Origin: Halorussus halobius
GTDB taxonomy: Archaea; Halobacteriota; Halobacteria; Halobacteriales; Haladaptataceae
DNA length: 64,000 bases
Direction of reading: 5' to 3'
NCBI RefSeq assembly: GCF_004765805.1
Contig: NZ_SBIU01000003.1
Coordinates: 806,001 to 870,000, forward strand
The notes beneath the pieces are model-generated. The model saw only the letters and a program-made list of their open reading frames with translations. It was not told where the DNA came from and searched no databases. Shown in pieces: positions 24,912 to 33,446 of this stretch; position 1 is the first letter of the stretch; every line of letters begins with the position of its first letter. The translations under genes and the position numbers were made by a program.

Positions 24912-25302
24912 GTCCTTTCCGAAAACCGTGTTTTCAGGTGCGAGGCTCACTGTCGCAGTGCGGTCGCGGTTTGCCGAGCCTCAAGCGGTAGCCAGCGTCT
25001 TCGAGACTGTAATTATTCACGAACAGTCTCCATAGGGTCGAGCAGAATTCGGCTCTCGTTCAGTTCCGACTGTAGAGGACGTTCGTACAGTCCCGGTACT
25101 CAACAGAAACCCAACGTTTTTGTGTACGTCCTTACAATGTTTACAATGCACAGCTCGCTCACCAGAACGTCGGAAGGGATAGTTACCAAATAACACGCTG
25201 TCCCGAAACGGCGCGACGGTCCACGGTCGACCGACCGAGTAGCGCGCGACAGTGCGTGAACGAGTAGCGCGTGGGTCCACGCGCGAACTGGACCACCATC
25301 CC
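24912..25302. other. Gene-free stretch before the toxin-antitoxin pair
   Basis: It contains repeat copy E (24960-24997), a lower-GC tract around 25100-25200 and the promoter region of the toxin-antitoxin operon. The 11-base word cgagtagcgcg occurs twice (25236-25246 and 25261-25271) shortly before the antitoxin start and could be an autoregulatory operator. A minus-strand frame across it shows no family features. Confidence 0.45.
24960..24997. repeat. Intergenic element arm, copy E
   Basis: A 38-base direct repeat of copy D (35 of 38 identical), ending gcggtagccagcg, 49 bp after the lipoprotein stop codon. Confidence 0.7.
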
Positions 25303-25500
25303 ATGTCGAAAGCAGACAAACGAATCCCAGTCACGGAAGAACGATGGCAGGAGCTCAACGACCTCAAGGAGGCCGGGCAGACCTACGACGAACTGCTCAA
25401 AGAACTCGTCGAGCAACAGCAGCGACGCCAGCTCGCGGCGCGTACTCGGGCCGTCGAGGAGGCTTCCGAGGAGGAGCTGACGTCGCTCGATGAGCTATAA
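25303..25500 (+). CDS. Antitoxin of a RelBE-like pair
   Basis: A 65-residue acidic protein. The N-terminal half KRIPVTEERWQELNDLKEAG resembles the short ribbon-helix-helix DNA-binding antitoxins of archaea. The C-terminal half is a charged helix (LAARTRAVEEASEEELTSL) that would wrap around the toxin. ATG 25303 is chosen because the upstream extension is unlike the family. The stop overlaps the toxin start by 11 bp. Such antitoxins normally repress their own operon, and the direct repeat at 25236 and 25261 may be the site. Confidence 0.75.
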   Translation: MSKADKRIPVTEERWQELNDLKEAGQTYDELLKELVEQQQRRQLAARTRAVEEASEEELTSLDEL

Positions 25501-25783
25501 CGTTCTTCTCGCGGACCAGCCTCGCGAGTACGTCCGAACGCTCGACGACAAAAGTACGAGAATCGTCAAGGAAAATCTCCGGAAGTTGGAGGACGACCCG
25601 CATCCTCGTCCGGGCTCGGGGTCCGGCGACAAGGAGAAAATCCACGTCGACGGGAAGGAACTCTATCGGCTCCACATCAGCCGCACGCATACCGCCTTCT
25701 ACTCGATAGTGGAGGACGAACAGCAGGTTCGAGTCGTCGAACTGCTACCAATCGACGACGCGCACGACCGCTACGGGTTCTGA
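25490..25783 (+). CDS. RelE/ParE-family toxin
   Basis: A 97-residue protein with the RelE/ParE fold pattern: helix STRIVKENLRKLEDDPHPRPG, then strands KIHVDGKELYRLHISR, THTAFYSIVED and QVRVVELLPI, ending HDRYGF. The central run ELYRLHISRTHTAFYSI is typical of RelE-type ribosome-dependent mRNA interferases; DNA gyrase inhibition (ParE type) cannot be excluded. The overlap with the antitoxin gene confirms the pair. It lies directly beside the duplicated end of spt5, in a short accessory patch. Confidence 0.82.
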   Translation: MSYNVLLADQPREYVRTLDDKSTRIVKENLRKLEDDPHPRPGSGSGDKEKIHVDGKELYRLHISRTHTAFYSIVEDEQQVRVVELLPIDDAHDRYGF

Positions 25784-25831
25784 CAGGGACCAGCACGGCT
25801 TGGCGGTGAGTCCGTGGTCGGTCAAAAACCT

Positions 25832-25928
25832 CGACCGCTTCGCGGTCGGCCAAACGCCTCGCTTCGCTCGGCGTACGCTTATCGTTCTTCCGAGTCCAGC
25901 ACTCGAATCTGGTCGCCCCGCACCGTCA
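25832..25928 (-). pseudogene. Duplicated 3' fragment of spt5 with its terminator region
   Basis: This 97-base block is identical at 95 positions to 26016-26112. On the minus strand it encodes the last residues of Spt5 (VRGDQIRVLDSEER, stop) and the hairpin-rich sequence after the gene. Just before the Spt5 part the reading changes abruptly to unrelated sequence. The copy has no start and cannot make a protein; it is a remnant of a tandem duplication or of DNA inserted behind spt5. Confidence 0.85.
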
Positions 25929-26006
25929 TGCGGCCACCTTTTTCCGCCTCGGGTGGCCTCGCTCACTTCGTTCGCGTCGGCCACCGCTCGGCGCAAAAAT
26001 CTGGAC

Positions 26007-26035
26007 CAAAAAGACCGACCGCTTCGCGGTCGGCG
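26007..26035 (-). terminator. Hairpin and T-run after spt5
   Basis: Read on the minus strand, CCGACCGC and GCGGTCGG pair across a short loop (plus-strand 26015-26033), followed at once by TTTTT (26008-26012). A second stem, CGCCGAGCG...CGAGGCG, lies closer to the stop codon. The same arrangement with its own T-run is repeated in the duplicate at about 25825-25850. Confidence 0.5.
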
Positions 26036-26062
26036 AAACGCCTCGCTCCGCTCGGCGTACGC

Positions 26063-26500
26063 TTATCGTTCTTCCGAGTCCAGCACTCGAATCTGGTCGC
26101 CCCGCACCGTCACGGGAATCGGGACCGTCGCCTCGTACAGCTCGACCGTCACCTGGTCTTTGCCCTCGTCGATGCGCTGGACCTGGGCCTTCTCGCCCTT
26201 GAACGGCCCGGCGATGAGTTCCACGATGTCGCTCTCGGCGATGCCCTCCACGTCGGGCGTCGGCGAGAGGAAGTGTTCGACCTCGGAGATGTCGCTCTCG
26301 CCGGGCACGATGCTCTGGGCGTGGGGAATCTCCTCGAGCACGCGGTTGATGACCGCGTCGCCGTCGGCCTCGACCATCACGTAGCTCGTGAGCGAGTCGG
26401 GCGCGAGCGCGGCGTGAATCTCGGGCTCCTCGCGGTTCATTATCATGTCCGCGACGGTGCGTTCCTGGCTCGCGGTCGTCTTGACTGCGTACATTGGCAT
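26063..26500 (-). CDS. spt5: Transcription elongation factor Spt5 (NusG homologue)
   Basis: A 145-residue archaeal Spt5. The N-terminal NGN domain (MPMYAVKTTASQERTVADMI to about residue 90) binds the clamp of RNA polymerase together with Spt4 and raises processivity. The C-terminal KOW domain (IVELIAGPFKGEKAQVQRID) contacts RNA and ribosomal protein. Length and order are standard. The start ATG 26500 lies 10 bp after the secE stop, so secE and spt5 form one transcription unit. Its last 14 codons are duplicated downstream. Confidence 0.95.
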   Translation of the reverse strand: MPMYAVKTTASQERTVADMIMNREEPEIHAALAPDSLTSYVMVEADGDAVINRVLEEIPHAQSIVPGESDISEVEHFLSPTPDVEGIAESDIVELIAGPFKGEKAQVQRIDEGKDQVTVELYEATVPIPVTVRGDQIRVLDSEER

Positions 26501-26510
26501 CTGAGATCAC

Positions 26511-26675
26511 CTACGGCAGGAAGCTCATGACCGCGAAGATGACGAAGCCGAGTATCCCCACCAGGATGATTCCGGCCCCCGCGATCTTGGATATCTTCGA
26601 GAACTCCTCCCACGAGGGCGTGCTGGCCAGCTTCAGCACGCGAACGTACGACGAGAGGTCGAGTTTGACGTCCAT
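26511..26675 (-). CDS. secE: Protein translocase subunit SecE
   Basis: A 54-residue protein: MDVKLDLSSYVRVLKLAS, then TPSWEEFSKISKIAGAG and one membrane helix (IILVGILGFVIFAVMSFL). This is the archaeal SecE/Sec61-gamma subunit that clamps the SecY channel. The amphipathic helix with PSWEEF before the transmembrane segment is diagnostic. The AT-rich box at 26701-26717, about 30 bases before the ATG, is its likely promoter. The secE-spt5 order is conserved across archaea. Confidence 0.93.
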   Translation of the reverse strand: MDVKLDLSSYVRVLKLASTPSWEEFSKISKIAGAGIILVGILGFVIFAVMSFLP

Positions 26676-26700
26676 GGTTGTCGAGGATACGGGAGCGGCC

Positions 26701-26717
26701 TTTTTCTATCTATTGTT
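26701..26717 (-). promoter_or_regulatory. Promoter of secE-spt5
   Basis: The minus strand reads AACAATAGATAGAAAAA, an AT-rich block about 30 bases before the secE ATG. The spacing fits an archaeal TATA box and a very short leader. Confidence 0.5.
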
Positions 26718-26792
26718 CTGGAGGCGAGTCCGAGTGACGGGGAAATCACGCGGCCACGCACCGAAACGGCCGACTGGTCGTCCCGCAGTCGT

Positions 26793-26930
26793 TCACAGGC
26801 CTGCCGGAACGTCGTCCAAGGACGCCCCGCACACGGGACACTTCGTCGAGACCAGCGGCGCGCTGATGAGTTCGTCCCTGTCTTCGAAAACCGTGTCACA
26901 TTCGCCACCCACCGAACATTTCACCTGCAT
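26793..26930 (-). CDS. Tiny zinc-ribbon protein, 45 residues
   Basis: ATG 26930 to TGA 26793-26795. The protein MQVKCSVGGECDTVFEDRDE continues to KCPVCGASLDDVPAGL, with four Cys (C5, C11, C31, C34) placed as a single zinc site. It lies between ftsZ1 and secE on the same strand, a position where haloarchaea often carry small zinc-finger genes. No function is known. GC content is slightly below that of the neighbouring large genes. The gap of 117 bp before secE contains the secE promoter, so it is probably transcribed separately. Confidence 0.7.
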   Translation of the reverse strand: MQVKCSVGGECDTVFEDRDELISAPLVSTKCPVCGASLDDVPAGL

Positions 26931-27091
26931 ACTGAACCAGAGACGAACGCCTCCGCTTAGTTGTTTCGCCGATTACCGACATGTCCGCGCTCGACACGAG
27001 CCGGCCGTGAAATGGCTGGTCCGCGTTCGGCGCATCGTGAATGGGAGAACTCAGAACGGAATCCGAAGAGTAGTGTCCACTCCCCAGCAGG

Positions 27092-27214
27092 TCAGTCGAA
27101 CGCGTAGTCGGACACCTGCTTTCCACAGTCCTGACAGACGCTCGTCCCGTCGTCCCACTCGAATTCGGTTCCATCGCAGCTCGGGCACTCGTCGGGGTGA
27201 TCTTTCGAGACCAT
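27092..27214 (-). CDS. Tiny zinc-ribbon protein, 40 residues
   Basis: ATG 27214 to TGA 27092-27094. The protein has DECPSCDGTEFEW and, after a short loop, SVCQDCGKQV, giving a C10-x2-C13 and C27-x2-C30 zinc ribbon like that of TFIIB or RPB9 but without further domains. A TATA box at 27238-27246 places the transcript start at the ATG. With the 45-residue neighbour it forms a pair of unrelated mini zinc proteins between ftsZ1 and secE. Confidence 0.7.
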   Translation of the reverse strand: MVSKDHPDECPSCDGTEFEWDDGTSVCQDCGKQVSDYAFD

Positions 27215-27237
27215 ACGCTGGCGTTCTCACGTTGGCA

Positions 27238-27246
27238 CATAAAGTT
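27238..27246 (-). promoter_or_regulatory. TATA box of the 40-residue zinc-ribbon gene
   Basis: The minus strand reads AACTTTATG, 27 bases before the ATG at 27214, the spacing of a leaderless archaeal transcript. Confidence 0.5.
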
Positions 27247-27393
27247 CGCGACGACGCACGAATTTACGGGTTTACGCGACCGAGACATCCCGACACGTGA
27301 ACCCGAGCGCGACCCCTCGTCCCCCGTCGGCAGTTCGCCCGTCGAGCGTTCCCCGTGAACGTCGAACCCAGCGCGTCGGGACCGACCGAGCGA

Positions 27394-28572
27394 CTACTCC
27401 ACGTAGTCGATGTCTTCGAGTCGCTTGTTGGCCTTGGCCTGCTGGGCCTCGTTGCGGCCGTATATCTGCGGGGACTCGACGCCGGTGACCACTATCATCG
27501 TGCGCATCTCGCCCTCGAGTTCCTCGTCGATGGAGGTGCCCCAGATGATGCGGGCGTCGGGGTCGATGCGGTCGTAAATCTCCTCGACCACGCCCTCGGC
27601 CTCCTCGATGGACATGTCGTTGCCGCCGGTGACGTTCACCAGCGCGGAGTTCGCGCCCGAGATGTCGACGTCGAGCAGTGGCGAGCGCATCGCCGACTTG
27701 ACGGAATCTTGGGCCTTCGCGTCCGAGTCGCTCTCGCCGAGGCCTATCATCGCCACGCCGCCCTTCTCCATCACGGTCCGGACGTCGGCGAAGTCGAGGT
27801 TGACGAGGCCGGGCTTGGTGATGAGTTCCGTGATGCCCTTGACCGAGCGCATCAGCACCTCGTCGGCGACCTTGAACGCCTGCCGGACGGGCAGTTTCCC
27901 GACCGAGTCGAGCAGGCGGTCGTTGGGCACGACGATGACGGTGTCGCTCACGTCCCGAAGCCGTTCGAGTCCGGCCTCGGCGTTGGTCCGGCGGACCTCG
28001 CCCTCGGCGGTAAAGGGCGTCGTGACGATGGAGATGGTGAGCGCGCCCGACTCGCGGGCGGCCTTGGCGACGACCGGGGCCGACCCCGTGCCCGTCCCGC
28101 CGCCGAGGCCGGCGGTGACGAACACCATGTCCGACCCCTGAATGGCGTCGTAAATCTCCTCCTGACTTTCGAGGGCGGCCTCCTCGCCGACCTGCGGGAG
28201 CGAGCCGGCACCCCGGCCCTGGGTCTTCTGCTCGCCCATCAGTATCTTGGTGTCGGCCTCTATCTCGACGAGGTGCTGGACGTCGGTGTTGGCCGCAACC
28301 AGTTTCGCGCCGTGGATGCCCTCCTCGGCCATGCGGTTGACGGTGTTGCCGCCGGCCCCGCCACAGCCGACGACCGTGATGTCGGTCTGGAGGTCCTGCA
28401 GGACGTCCTTGAGCTCCTCGTCGGTCATGGTCCCCGACGGGTTCACGTCGGCGGTCCCGCCCGACGGCGAGCCCCCGGACGCGGAGCCACCCGACCCGGA
28501 CCGTCCGGCGGGCTGGCCCTGCCCGGCGTCCCCCTCGGCTTCCTCGATGGCGTCTTCGACTAGCGAGTCCAT
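27394..28572 (-). CDS. ftsZ1: Cell division protein FtsZ1
   Basis: A 392-residue tubulin-family GTPase that forms the division ring. The first 55 residues are an acidic, Gly/Ser-rich extension with EEELKDVL-like helix, followed by the FtsZ core: [17 protein letters not shown], the GTP signature [10 protein letters not shown] (residues 157-166) and the T7 catalytic loop NLDFADV (258-264). The end [19 protein letters not shown] is the family C-terminus. ATG 28572 is the first in the native frame; the open frame continues far upstream into dtdA antisense and is not part of the protein. Proximity to secE-spt5 is the hallmark of archaeal ftsZ1. The box at 28597-28610 is a probable promoter. Confidence 0.95.
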   Translation of the reverse strand: MDSLVEDAIEEAEGDAGQGQPAGRSGSGGSASGGSPSGGTADVNPSGTMTDEELKDVLQDLQTDITVVGCGGAGGNTVNRMAEEGIHGAKLVAANTDVQHLVEIEADTKILMGEQKTQGRGAGSLPQVGEEAALESQEEIYDAIQGSDMVFVTAGLGGGTGTGSAPVVAKAARESGALTISIVTTPFTAEGEVRRTNAEAGLERLRDVSDTVIVVPNDRLLDSVGKLPVRQAFKVADEVLMRSVKGITELITKPGLVNLDFADVRTVMEKGGVAMIGLGESDSDAKAQDSVKSAMRSPLLDVDISGANSALVNVTGGNDMSIEEAEGVVEEIYDRIDPDARIIWGTSIDEELEGEMRTMIVVTGVESPQIYGRNEAQQAKANKRLEDIDYVE

Positions 28573-28596
28573 GCTGAAGATGGCTTGAGAACGGAG

Positions 28597-28610
28597 CGTA
28601 ATTATCTTTC
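28597..28610 (-). promoter_or_regulatory. Promoter of ftsZ1
   Basis: The minus strand reads GAAAGATAATTACG, centred about 30 bases before ATG 28572, the expected TATA position for a leaderless or nearly leaderless message. Confidence 0.5.
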
Positions 28611-28658
28611 CCCTCTTCGTCGGACGAATGTCTGACGAACGGCGGTATTTCCCCGGAT

Positions 28659-30053
28659 TCAGACAGGAAACTCGCGCGTCCGCTCGCGGCGCACGTCCTC
28701 GGGCGCGACGGCCTCGCCGTCGACCGTGACCGACTCGCCCGCCGACAGTTTCCCGAACGCCGGCCCCTCGGGGACGCCGAGGTCGCGGGCCGCCTCCGGG
28801 TCGAACGCGGTCCGGCGCGCGACGACCGCGCCGTCCTCGCGCGCGACCGAATCGTACTTGCGCTCCAGCAGCGACGCGAGGTCGTCGACCAGCGCGGCCC
28901 GGTCGGCGGGCTCGCGGACGGCGGCCCGGCCCGCCGCGCGGGTCCCGCTCTGGGCGGTCTCGAACGCGAGCGCGCGGGTTTCGACCGCCTCGCGGGCGGC
29001 CTCGGCGTCGATGCCCTGCGCTTCCGCGAGCAGGTCGGCCGGCAGGTCGACGAGTTCGTGGTCGGGCGCGCCCGCCCCGCGTTCCGCCTCGCGCGCTGGC
29101 TCGCCGAACCGGAGGCCCGCGCCGACCGCCGAGAGGTCGGCTTCGAGCGACTCGACCAGTTCGAGCGGGACGCCGGCGGTCTCGCGCACCCACGTCTCGC
29201 TCGCGACGTCGTAGCCGAGGTCCGCGACGACGGCTTCGAGTTCGGGACGGTCGCCCTCGACGACGGCGCGGTCGGCCCGGCTTCGCTCGAACGCCCGGGC
29301 TATCACGTCCCGATTCCGCTCGGGCGCACCCATCGCGTCGAGCGTCCAGTCGGCTCCGACGTGGCCGACCGCCCAGTCGGTCTCGCGCTGGATGCGCTCG
29401 AATCGCGGGACGTAGTGGCCGCCGCCGAAGCCGACGAGTTGCCTCTCTCGGTGGGGCTCGACCCCCTGCAGGTCGAGGACCGCGCGCGCGACCGCCCCGG
29501 CACCCTCGGGGTCGTCCCACTGGGGCTCGTCGCTGCCCAGCTCCGCGAACAGCGACGGGACGCCCACCTCGGAGGGGCCGTGGTGGGTACACTCCATCCC
29601 GACCGCGTACCCCTCGGGCGCGTGGGCCTCGAAGCCGTCGAGCAGGCGCGCGTGGGCGTTCGGGCACGCCTCGGCGAGCGCGCCGGACTCGCCGCCGTAC
29701 TTCGCGGGGCCGAAGTTGCCCGTGAAGTGAGCGGTCAACAGCGGGCCGGTGTCCCCGGAGTGACGGGAGACGAAGACGAGCAGGTCGGGCGCGCCGGAGC
29801 GGGCCGGACTATCCCCGCCGGTCGCTTGCGCGGCGGCGTCCGACTCGCCGAACGCGGCCGCCGCGTTCTCGACCTCGAGGTGGAGGTCGTCGAACTTCCG
29901 GAGTTCGAAGCCCTCGCGGCGGTAGTACGTGCCCCCGCCCTCGGCGTCGGGCCGCGAGTCGTCCTCGCGGGACTCCCAGTCGACGAGGTCGAGCAGGCGC
30001 TCGCCGACGTGCTCGGACGCCGAGTCGGCGCGGCTGACGACGATTGCTATCAC
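28659..30053 (-). CDS. dtdA: D-aminoacyl-tRNA deacylase (archaeal DTD2/GEK1 type)
   Basis: A 464-residue enzyme that frees tRNAs wrongly charged with D-amino acids. The family core is clear: [69 protein letters not shown] and [13 protein letters not shown], which supply the conserved His and Gln/Gly positions. A C-terminal extension of about 170 residues (from residue 290) is typical of haloarchaea and longer than the plant and thermophile enzymes. The start is GTG 30053. It is the last of three minus-strand genes, 45 bp after a CaCA antiporter, so it may share their transcript. Confidence 0.92.
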   Translation of the reverse strand: MIAIVVSRADSASEHVGERLLDLVDWESREDDSRPDAEGGGTYYRREGFELRKFDDLHLEVENAAAAFGESDAAAQATGGDSPARSGAPDLLVFVSRHSGDTGPLLTAHFTGNFGPAKYGGESGALAEACPNAHARLLDGFEAHAPEGYAVGMECTHHGPSEVGVPSLFAELGSDEPQWDDPEGAGAVARAVLDLQGVEPHRERQLVGFGGGHYVPRFERIQRETDWAVGHVGADWTLDAMGAPERNRDVIARAFERSRADRAVVEGDRPELEAVVADLGYDVASETWVRETAGVPLELVESLEADLSAVGAGLRFGEPAREAERGAGAPDHELVDLPADLLAEAQGIDAEAAREAVETRALAFETAQSGTRAAGRAAVREPADRAALVDDLASLLERKYDSVAREDGAVVARRTAFDPEAARDLGVPEGPAFGKLSAGESVTVDGEAVAPEDVRRERTREFPV

Positions 30054-30098
30054 GGCCGGACGTACGTCGGTCGAGCGCGAAAAGCGCCTCGAAACCGG

Positions 30099-31442
30099 TC
30101 AGTCGGCGTGGTCGACCGCTTCGGACCCGCCGGGAAACGCGTCCCGGGCGTTCGCGACGGTGCGCTCGAATATCGCCCGGACCTCGTCGCGCCGGGCGAC
30201 GAACAGCGCCGCGCCCAGCGCCATGTAGACGACCGTGTAGCCGTACAGTAACAGGAGGCTGAGTTCGCTCGCCTGCGGTTCGGCCATCGTCCGGACGACC
30301 CAGAACTCGGCGGCGACCTGCGAGACGAACAGCACCAGCAACACGACCGCCTCCCGGACGCTGATCTCGAAGTTGGTCAGCACGCCGATGGCGAAGAAGC
30401 TCTGGGCGGCGGTGATCCAGATCTCCGCCTGCTGTTTCTCGTCGAACGGGAGCGCGCCGACCGACCCGGCCGCGATGCTGTACACCACCGCGAGCGTCCC
30501 GATGAGCAGCGTCCACTGGTTGAGCTTCGAGGAGATGAGCGCGTTGAACCCGGCGGTCGAGCGCGCCTTGTTGACGAGGTAGGCGACGACGATGAGTTCG
30601 GGCGACTCGGAGGCCAGCGGCGCTATCCACTGTATCATGAAGAAGGGCGGAATCCCGAACGCCACGCCAAGCGTCTCGAGCCCGTGGGCGAACGGGTGGA
30701 CGGCGGTGTATATCATCGCGCCAGAGTAGCCAAACAGCAGGAGGACGGTGGCGACGCGCGGCCCCCGCGAGTACTGCTGGAGGTACGCCGGCACGCCGAC
30801 CTGGTCGTCGTGGGCCACCACGTCGCCGCGGATGATGATGCCGATGTACAGCGCGTAGAGGCCGACGAGGACGACGGTGTCGCCCACGCCGATGCCGCCG
30901 CCGAGCGGGACGAAGAAGGCGACGACGGTCGCGGCCAGCAAAAAGGCGATCTCGGTCGCGAGTTCGCGGTCGAGTTGGACCTTGCTCCGCAGGAATCCCG
31001 GCTCGCGCACGACGGCGGGGTCGGCCGAGCCGAGCGCGCGGTACACGGTGAACAGCGCGATGCCCGACCAGCCCAGCCCGATGAGGATGCGGTTCGCGCC
31101 CGTCATGTTCGCCACCGCGAGGTTGGCCGCCTCCGCCCCGCGCGCGGTGCCGACGTTGGCTCCGGCGGTCCACGCGTACAGGGCGTCGACCGCGTACTCG
31201 GGGGCGACCGCGAGGACCGCCAGCACGGCGATGGCGAACGCGCGGGGCACGTCCTTCTCGGCGGTCTCGGCTCCCCACGCGAGGAGGAACGAGGCTCCGA
31301 GGACCGAGACGCCGGAGACGGCGACGGTCCCCACGGTTCCGAGAGCGGCCGTCGAATCGGTGAGGTAGGTCCCGAGCCACGGAAGCGTGAGGGCGACCGC
31401 GCCCGCGACCGCGACCAGCGGGTGACGGAGTCGAGTAGCCAT
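30099..31442 (-). CDS. CaCA-superfamily cation exchanger (large, diverged)
   Basis: A 447-residue membrane protein with about eleven helices. The two inverted alpha repeats of the cation/Ca2+ antiporter superfamily are recognisable: LAVAPEYAVDALYAW in the first half and APLASESPELIVV in the second, each carrying the acidic residue that binds the transported ion. A charged cytosolic segment (DDQVGVPAYLQQYSRGP) separates the halves. Compared with the next gene the repeats are diverged and the protein is about 120 residues longer. Function is inferred as Na+ or H+ exchange for a divalent cation. A second CaCA gene lies 75 bp upstream. Confidence 0.8.
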   Translation of the reverse strand: MATRLRHPLVAVAGAVALTLPWLGTYLTDSTAALGTVGTVAVSGVSVLGASFLLAWGAETAEKDVPRAFAIAVLAVLAVAPEYAVDALYAWTAGANVGTARGAEAANLAVANMTGANRILIGLGWSGIALFTVYRALGSADPAVVREPGFLRSKVQLDRELATEIAFLLAATVVAFFVPLGGGIGVGDTVVLVGLYALYIGIIIRGDVVAHDDQVGVPAYLQQYSRGPRVATVLLLFGYSGAMIYTAVHPFAHGLETLGVAFGIPPFFMIQWIAPLASESPELIVVAYLVNKARSTAGFNALISSKLNQWTLLIGTLAVVYSIAAGSVGALPFDEKQQAEIWITAAQSFFAIGVLTNFEISVREAVVLLVLFVSQVAAEFWVVRTMAEPQASELSLLLLYGYTVVYMALGAALFVARRDEVRAIFERTVANARDAFPGGSEAVDHAD

Positions 31443-31517
31443 TCTCGGTGGCTTGTCCTGCCGGAAACGTAGATGTTGCGCTCCCGCGTCCGGGAAGCCC
31501 CGGCGTCCCGCGTCAGG

Positions 31518-32492
31518 CTACGGGAACAGGGCGTAGACGAAGCCGGCGTACGAGGCCAGCAACACCAGCCCCGTGCCCCGGCCGACGCGCCGGTTGGCCG
31601 CCATCAGCGCCAGCGCGCCCACGGTGAACCCGATGAGGACGGGAAAGTGGAACGACCGGACGTCGGTCTCGACCGCGAGGGGATTGACGAGCGCGAGGAT
31701 GCCGATGACAGCCAGCACGTTGTAGATGTTGCTCCCGACGACGTTGCCGATGCTGAACTCGGCCTCGCCCCGGAACGAACTCACGACGGAGGTGGCGAGC
31801 TCGGGCAGCGACGTGCCGAACGCGATGACCGTCAGTCCGATGAACAGGTCGCTGAAGCCGTACGCCCGGAGGAGGTTCGTGCTCCCTTCCAGCAGTCCCA
31901 TCGACCCCGCGAGCAGGCAGGCCCCGGCCCCCAACAGCACCACGACGTCCCGGAGCGTGGTCGACCCGCTCTGGTCGACTTCCACGTCCTCGGTCACCGC
32001 GACCTCGTCGCCCTGTCGGGAGTTGTACAGCAGGTAGCCGGTGAACGCCGCGAGCAGCACGAGCAACAGCCCGCCGTCGAGCGCGCTCAGCGAGCCGTCG
32101 AGCCCGAGGACGACCAGCAGCGCCGCCGCCGCGAACATGAACGGCCCGTGCTTCACGAGAACCGCCCGGTCGACCGACATGGGCTGGACCAGCGCCGACG
32201 CGCCCAGCACCAGTCCGATGTTGGCGATGTTCGAACCGAGGATGTTGCCCAGCCCGATGTTGTCGGAGATGCCCACGCTCCCGAGCAGGCTGACGAACAG
32301 TTCCGGCGCGGTCGTCGCGAACGCGACGATGGTGACCCCGACCGTCGCGGGGTTGATGCCGAACTCGATGGCGAGTTTGGAGGCGCTGTTGACCAGGAGT
32401 TCCGCGCCGAGGTACAGAAACAGAATCCCGCCGAGGAGATACCCGACGTCGAGGAGCGACCACGACGCACCCGTAGCGAGTGGAACTACCAT
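31518..32492 (-). CDS. Sodium/calcium exchanger (YrbG/NCX type)
   Basis: A 324-residue, ten-helix membrane protein close in size and order to the archaeal NCX from Methanocaldococcus. The alpha-1 repeat reads VAFATTAPELFVSLLGS with GNILGSNIANIGLVLG; alpha-2 reads IAFGTSLPELATSVVSS with GNVVGSNIYNVLAVIG. These hold the Glu and Asn residues that bind Na+ and Ca2+. The usual GTSAPEL of alpha-1 is ATTAPEL. ATG 32492 is supported by a TATA box 27 bases upstream (32514-32525). It heads a minus-strand run with the second antiporter and dtdA. Confidence 0.9.
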   Translation of the reverse strand: MVVPLATGASWSLLDVGYLLGGILFLYLGAELLVNSASKLAIEFGINPATVGVTIVAFATTAPELFVSLLGSVGISDNIGLGNILGSNIANIGLVLGASALVQPMSVDRAVLVKHGPFMFAAAALLVVLGLDGSLSALDGGLLLVLLAAFTGYLLYNSRQGDEVAVTEDVEVDQSGSTTLRDVVVLLGAGACLLAGSMGLLEGSTNLLRAYGFSDLFIGLTVIAFGTSLPELATSVVSSFRGEAEFSIGNVVGSNIYNVLAVIGILALVNPLAVETDVRSFHFPVLIGFTVGALALMAANRRVGRGTGLVLLASYAGFVYALFP

Positions 32493-32513
32493 TGGCGGGA
32501 GGTTTCGGTGGCG

Positions 32514-32525
32514 AAACTTAAATTT
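32514..32525 (-). promoter_or_regulatory. TATA box of the NCX-type exchanger gene
   Basis: The minus strand reads AAATTTAAGTTT, centred about 27 bases before ATG 32492, implying a leaderless transcript. The divergent aroE start is at 32610. Confidence 0.5.
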
Positions 32526-32609
32526 CACTAATGGACGTGCGATGTACGAAACGGGGCGTTCGGAGCGTCAAACGGTGGAACTATCGGCGTCGCGCCACTC
32601 GTCGGGACC

Positions 32610-33419
32610 ATGGACGTGTTCGGACTGCTGGGCGACCCGGTGGGCCACTCGCTGTCGCCGCCGATGCACGAGGCCGCCTACGACGACCTCGGCCTCGACG
32701 CCCGCTACGTCACCTTCGAGCCAGACGACCTCGGCGCGGCCATCGAGGGCGCGCGGGCGCTCGGCGTCGCGGGGCTGAACGTCACCATCCCGTTCAAGCG
32801 GGACGCGCTCGATTACGTCGAGCCCGACGACCTGGCGGCCCGCATCGGCGCGGTCAACACCGTCGACTTCTCGGCGGCCGACGCGGGGACGCCCCCGACG
32901 GGCCACAACACCGACGCCGCGGGGGTCAGGCGGGCCTTCGCCCACCACGACGTGACGCTGGCCGACCGCGACGCCGTGGTCGTCGGTGCCGGCGGCGCGG
33001 CCCGCGCGACCGCGTTCGCGCTGGCCGACGCGGGCGCGACCGTCCACGTCGCCAACCGGACGGTCGAGCGCGCCGAGGAACTCGCCGAGGCGGTCGGCGA
33101 CCGCACCACGGCCGGCGGCCTCGACGCGCTCGAAGCGCGCGTCTCGGCGGCCGACGTGCTGGTCAACGCGACGAGCGTGGGGATGGAGGAGGACCGCTCG
33201 CCGGTGCCCGCCGACGCCCTCCACGCCGACCTCGCGGTGCTCGACGCCGTCTATCGCCCGCTCGACACGCGCCTGCTCCGGGACGCCCGCGAGCGCGGCG
33301 CGACGGCGGTCGACGGCGCGTGGATGCTGCTGTATCAGGGCGTCGAGGCGTTCGAGCTGTGGACCGGCCGGGACGCGCCCGTGGACGCGATGAACGCCGC
33401 ACTCCGTGGACGCCTTTAA
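32610..33419 (+). CDS. aroE: Shikimate dehydrogenase
   Basis: A 269-residue NADP-dependent enzyme that reduces 3-dehydroshikimate to shikimate. The substrate domain contains [16 protein letters not shown] (shikimate-binding Ser pair), [10 protein letters not shown] (catalytic Lys) and GAVNTV, with the Asp in [10 protein letters not shown]. The cofactor domain has [11 protein letters not shown] and the basic-residue loop VANRTVERA that selects NADPH. The length is normal. It is 28 bp upstream of a helix-hairpin-helix gene on the same strand. The first step gene (ADH synthase) is 8 kb away, so aromatic genes are only loosely grouped. Confidence 0.95.
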   Translation: MDVFGLLGDPVGHSLSPPMHEAAYDDLGLDARYVTFEPDDLGAAIEGARALGVAGLNVTIPFKRDALDYVEPDDLAARIGAVNTVDFSAADAGTPPTGHNTDAAGVRRAFAHHDVTLADRDAVVVGAGGAARATAFALADAGATVHVANRTVERAEELAEAVGDRTTAGGLDALEARVSAADVLVNATSVGMEEDRSPVPADALHADLAVLDAVYRPLDTRLLRDARERGATAVDGAWMLLYQGVEAFELWTGRDAPVDAMNAALRGRL

Positions 33420-33446
33420 GTGCCACGCCCGTCTACTGTCGGGCAA

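Noticed and set aside
27394-29667. FtsZ with a very long N-terminal extension
   Set aside because: The upstream part is antisense to dtdA. ATG 28572 with its own TATA box gives the normal FtsZ1.
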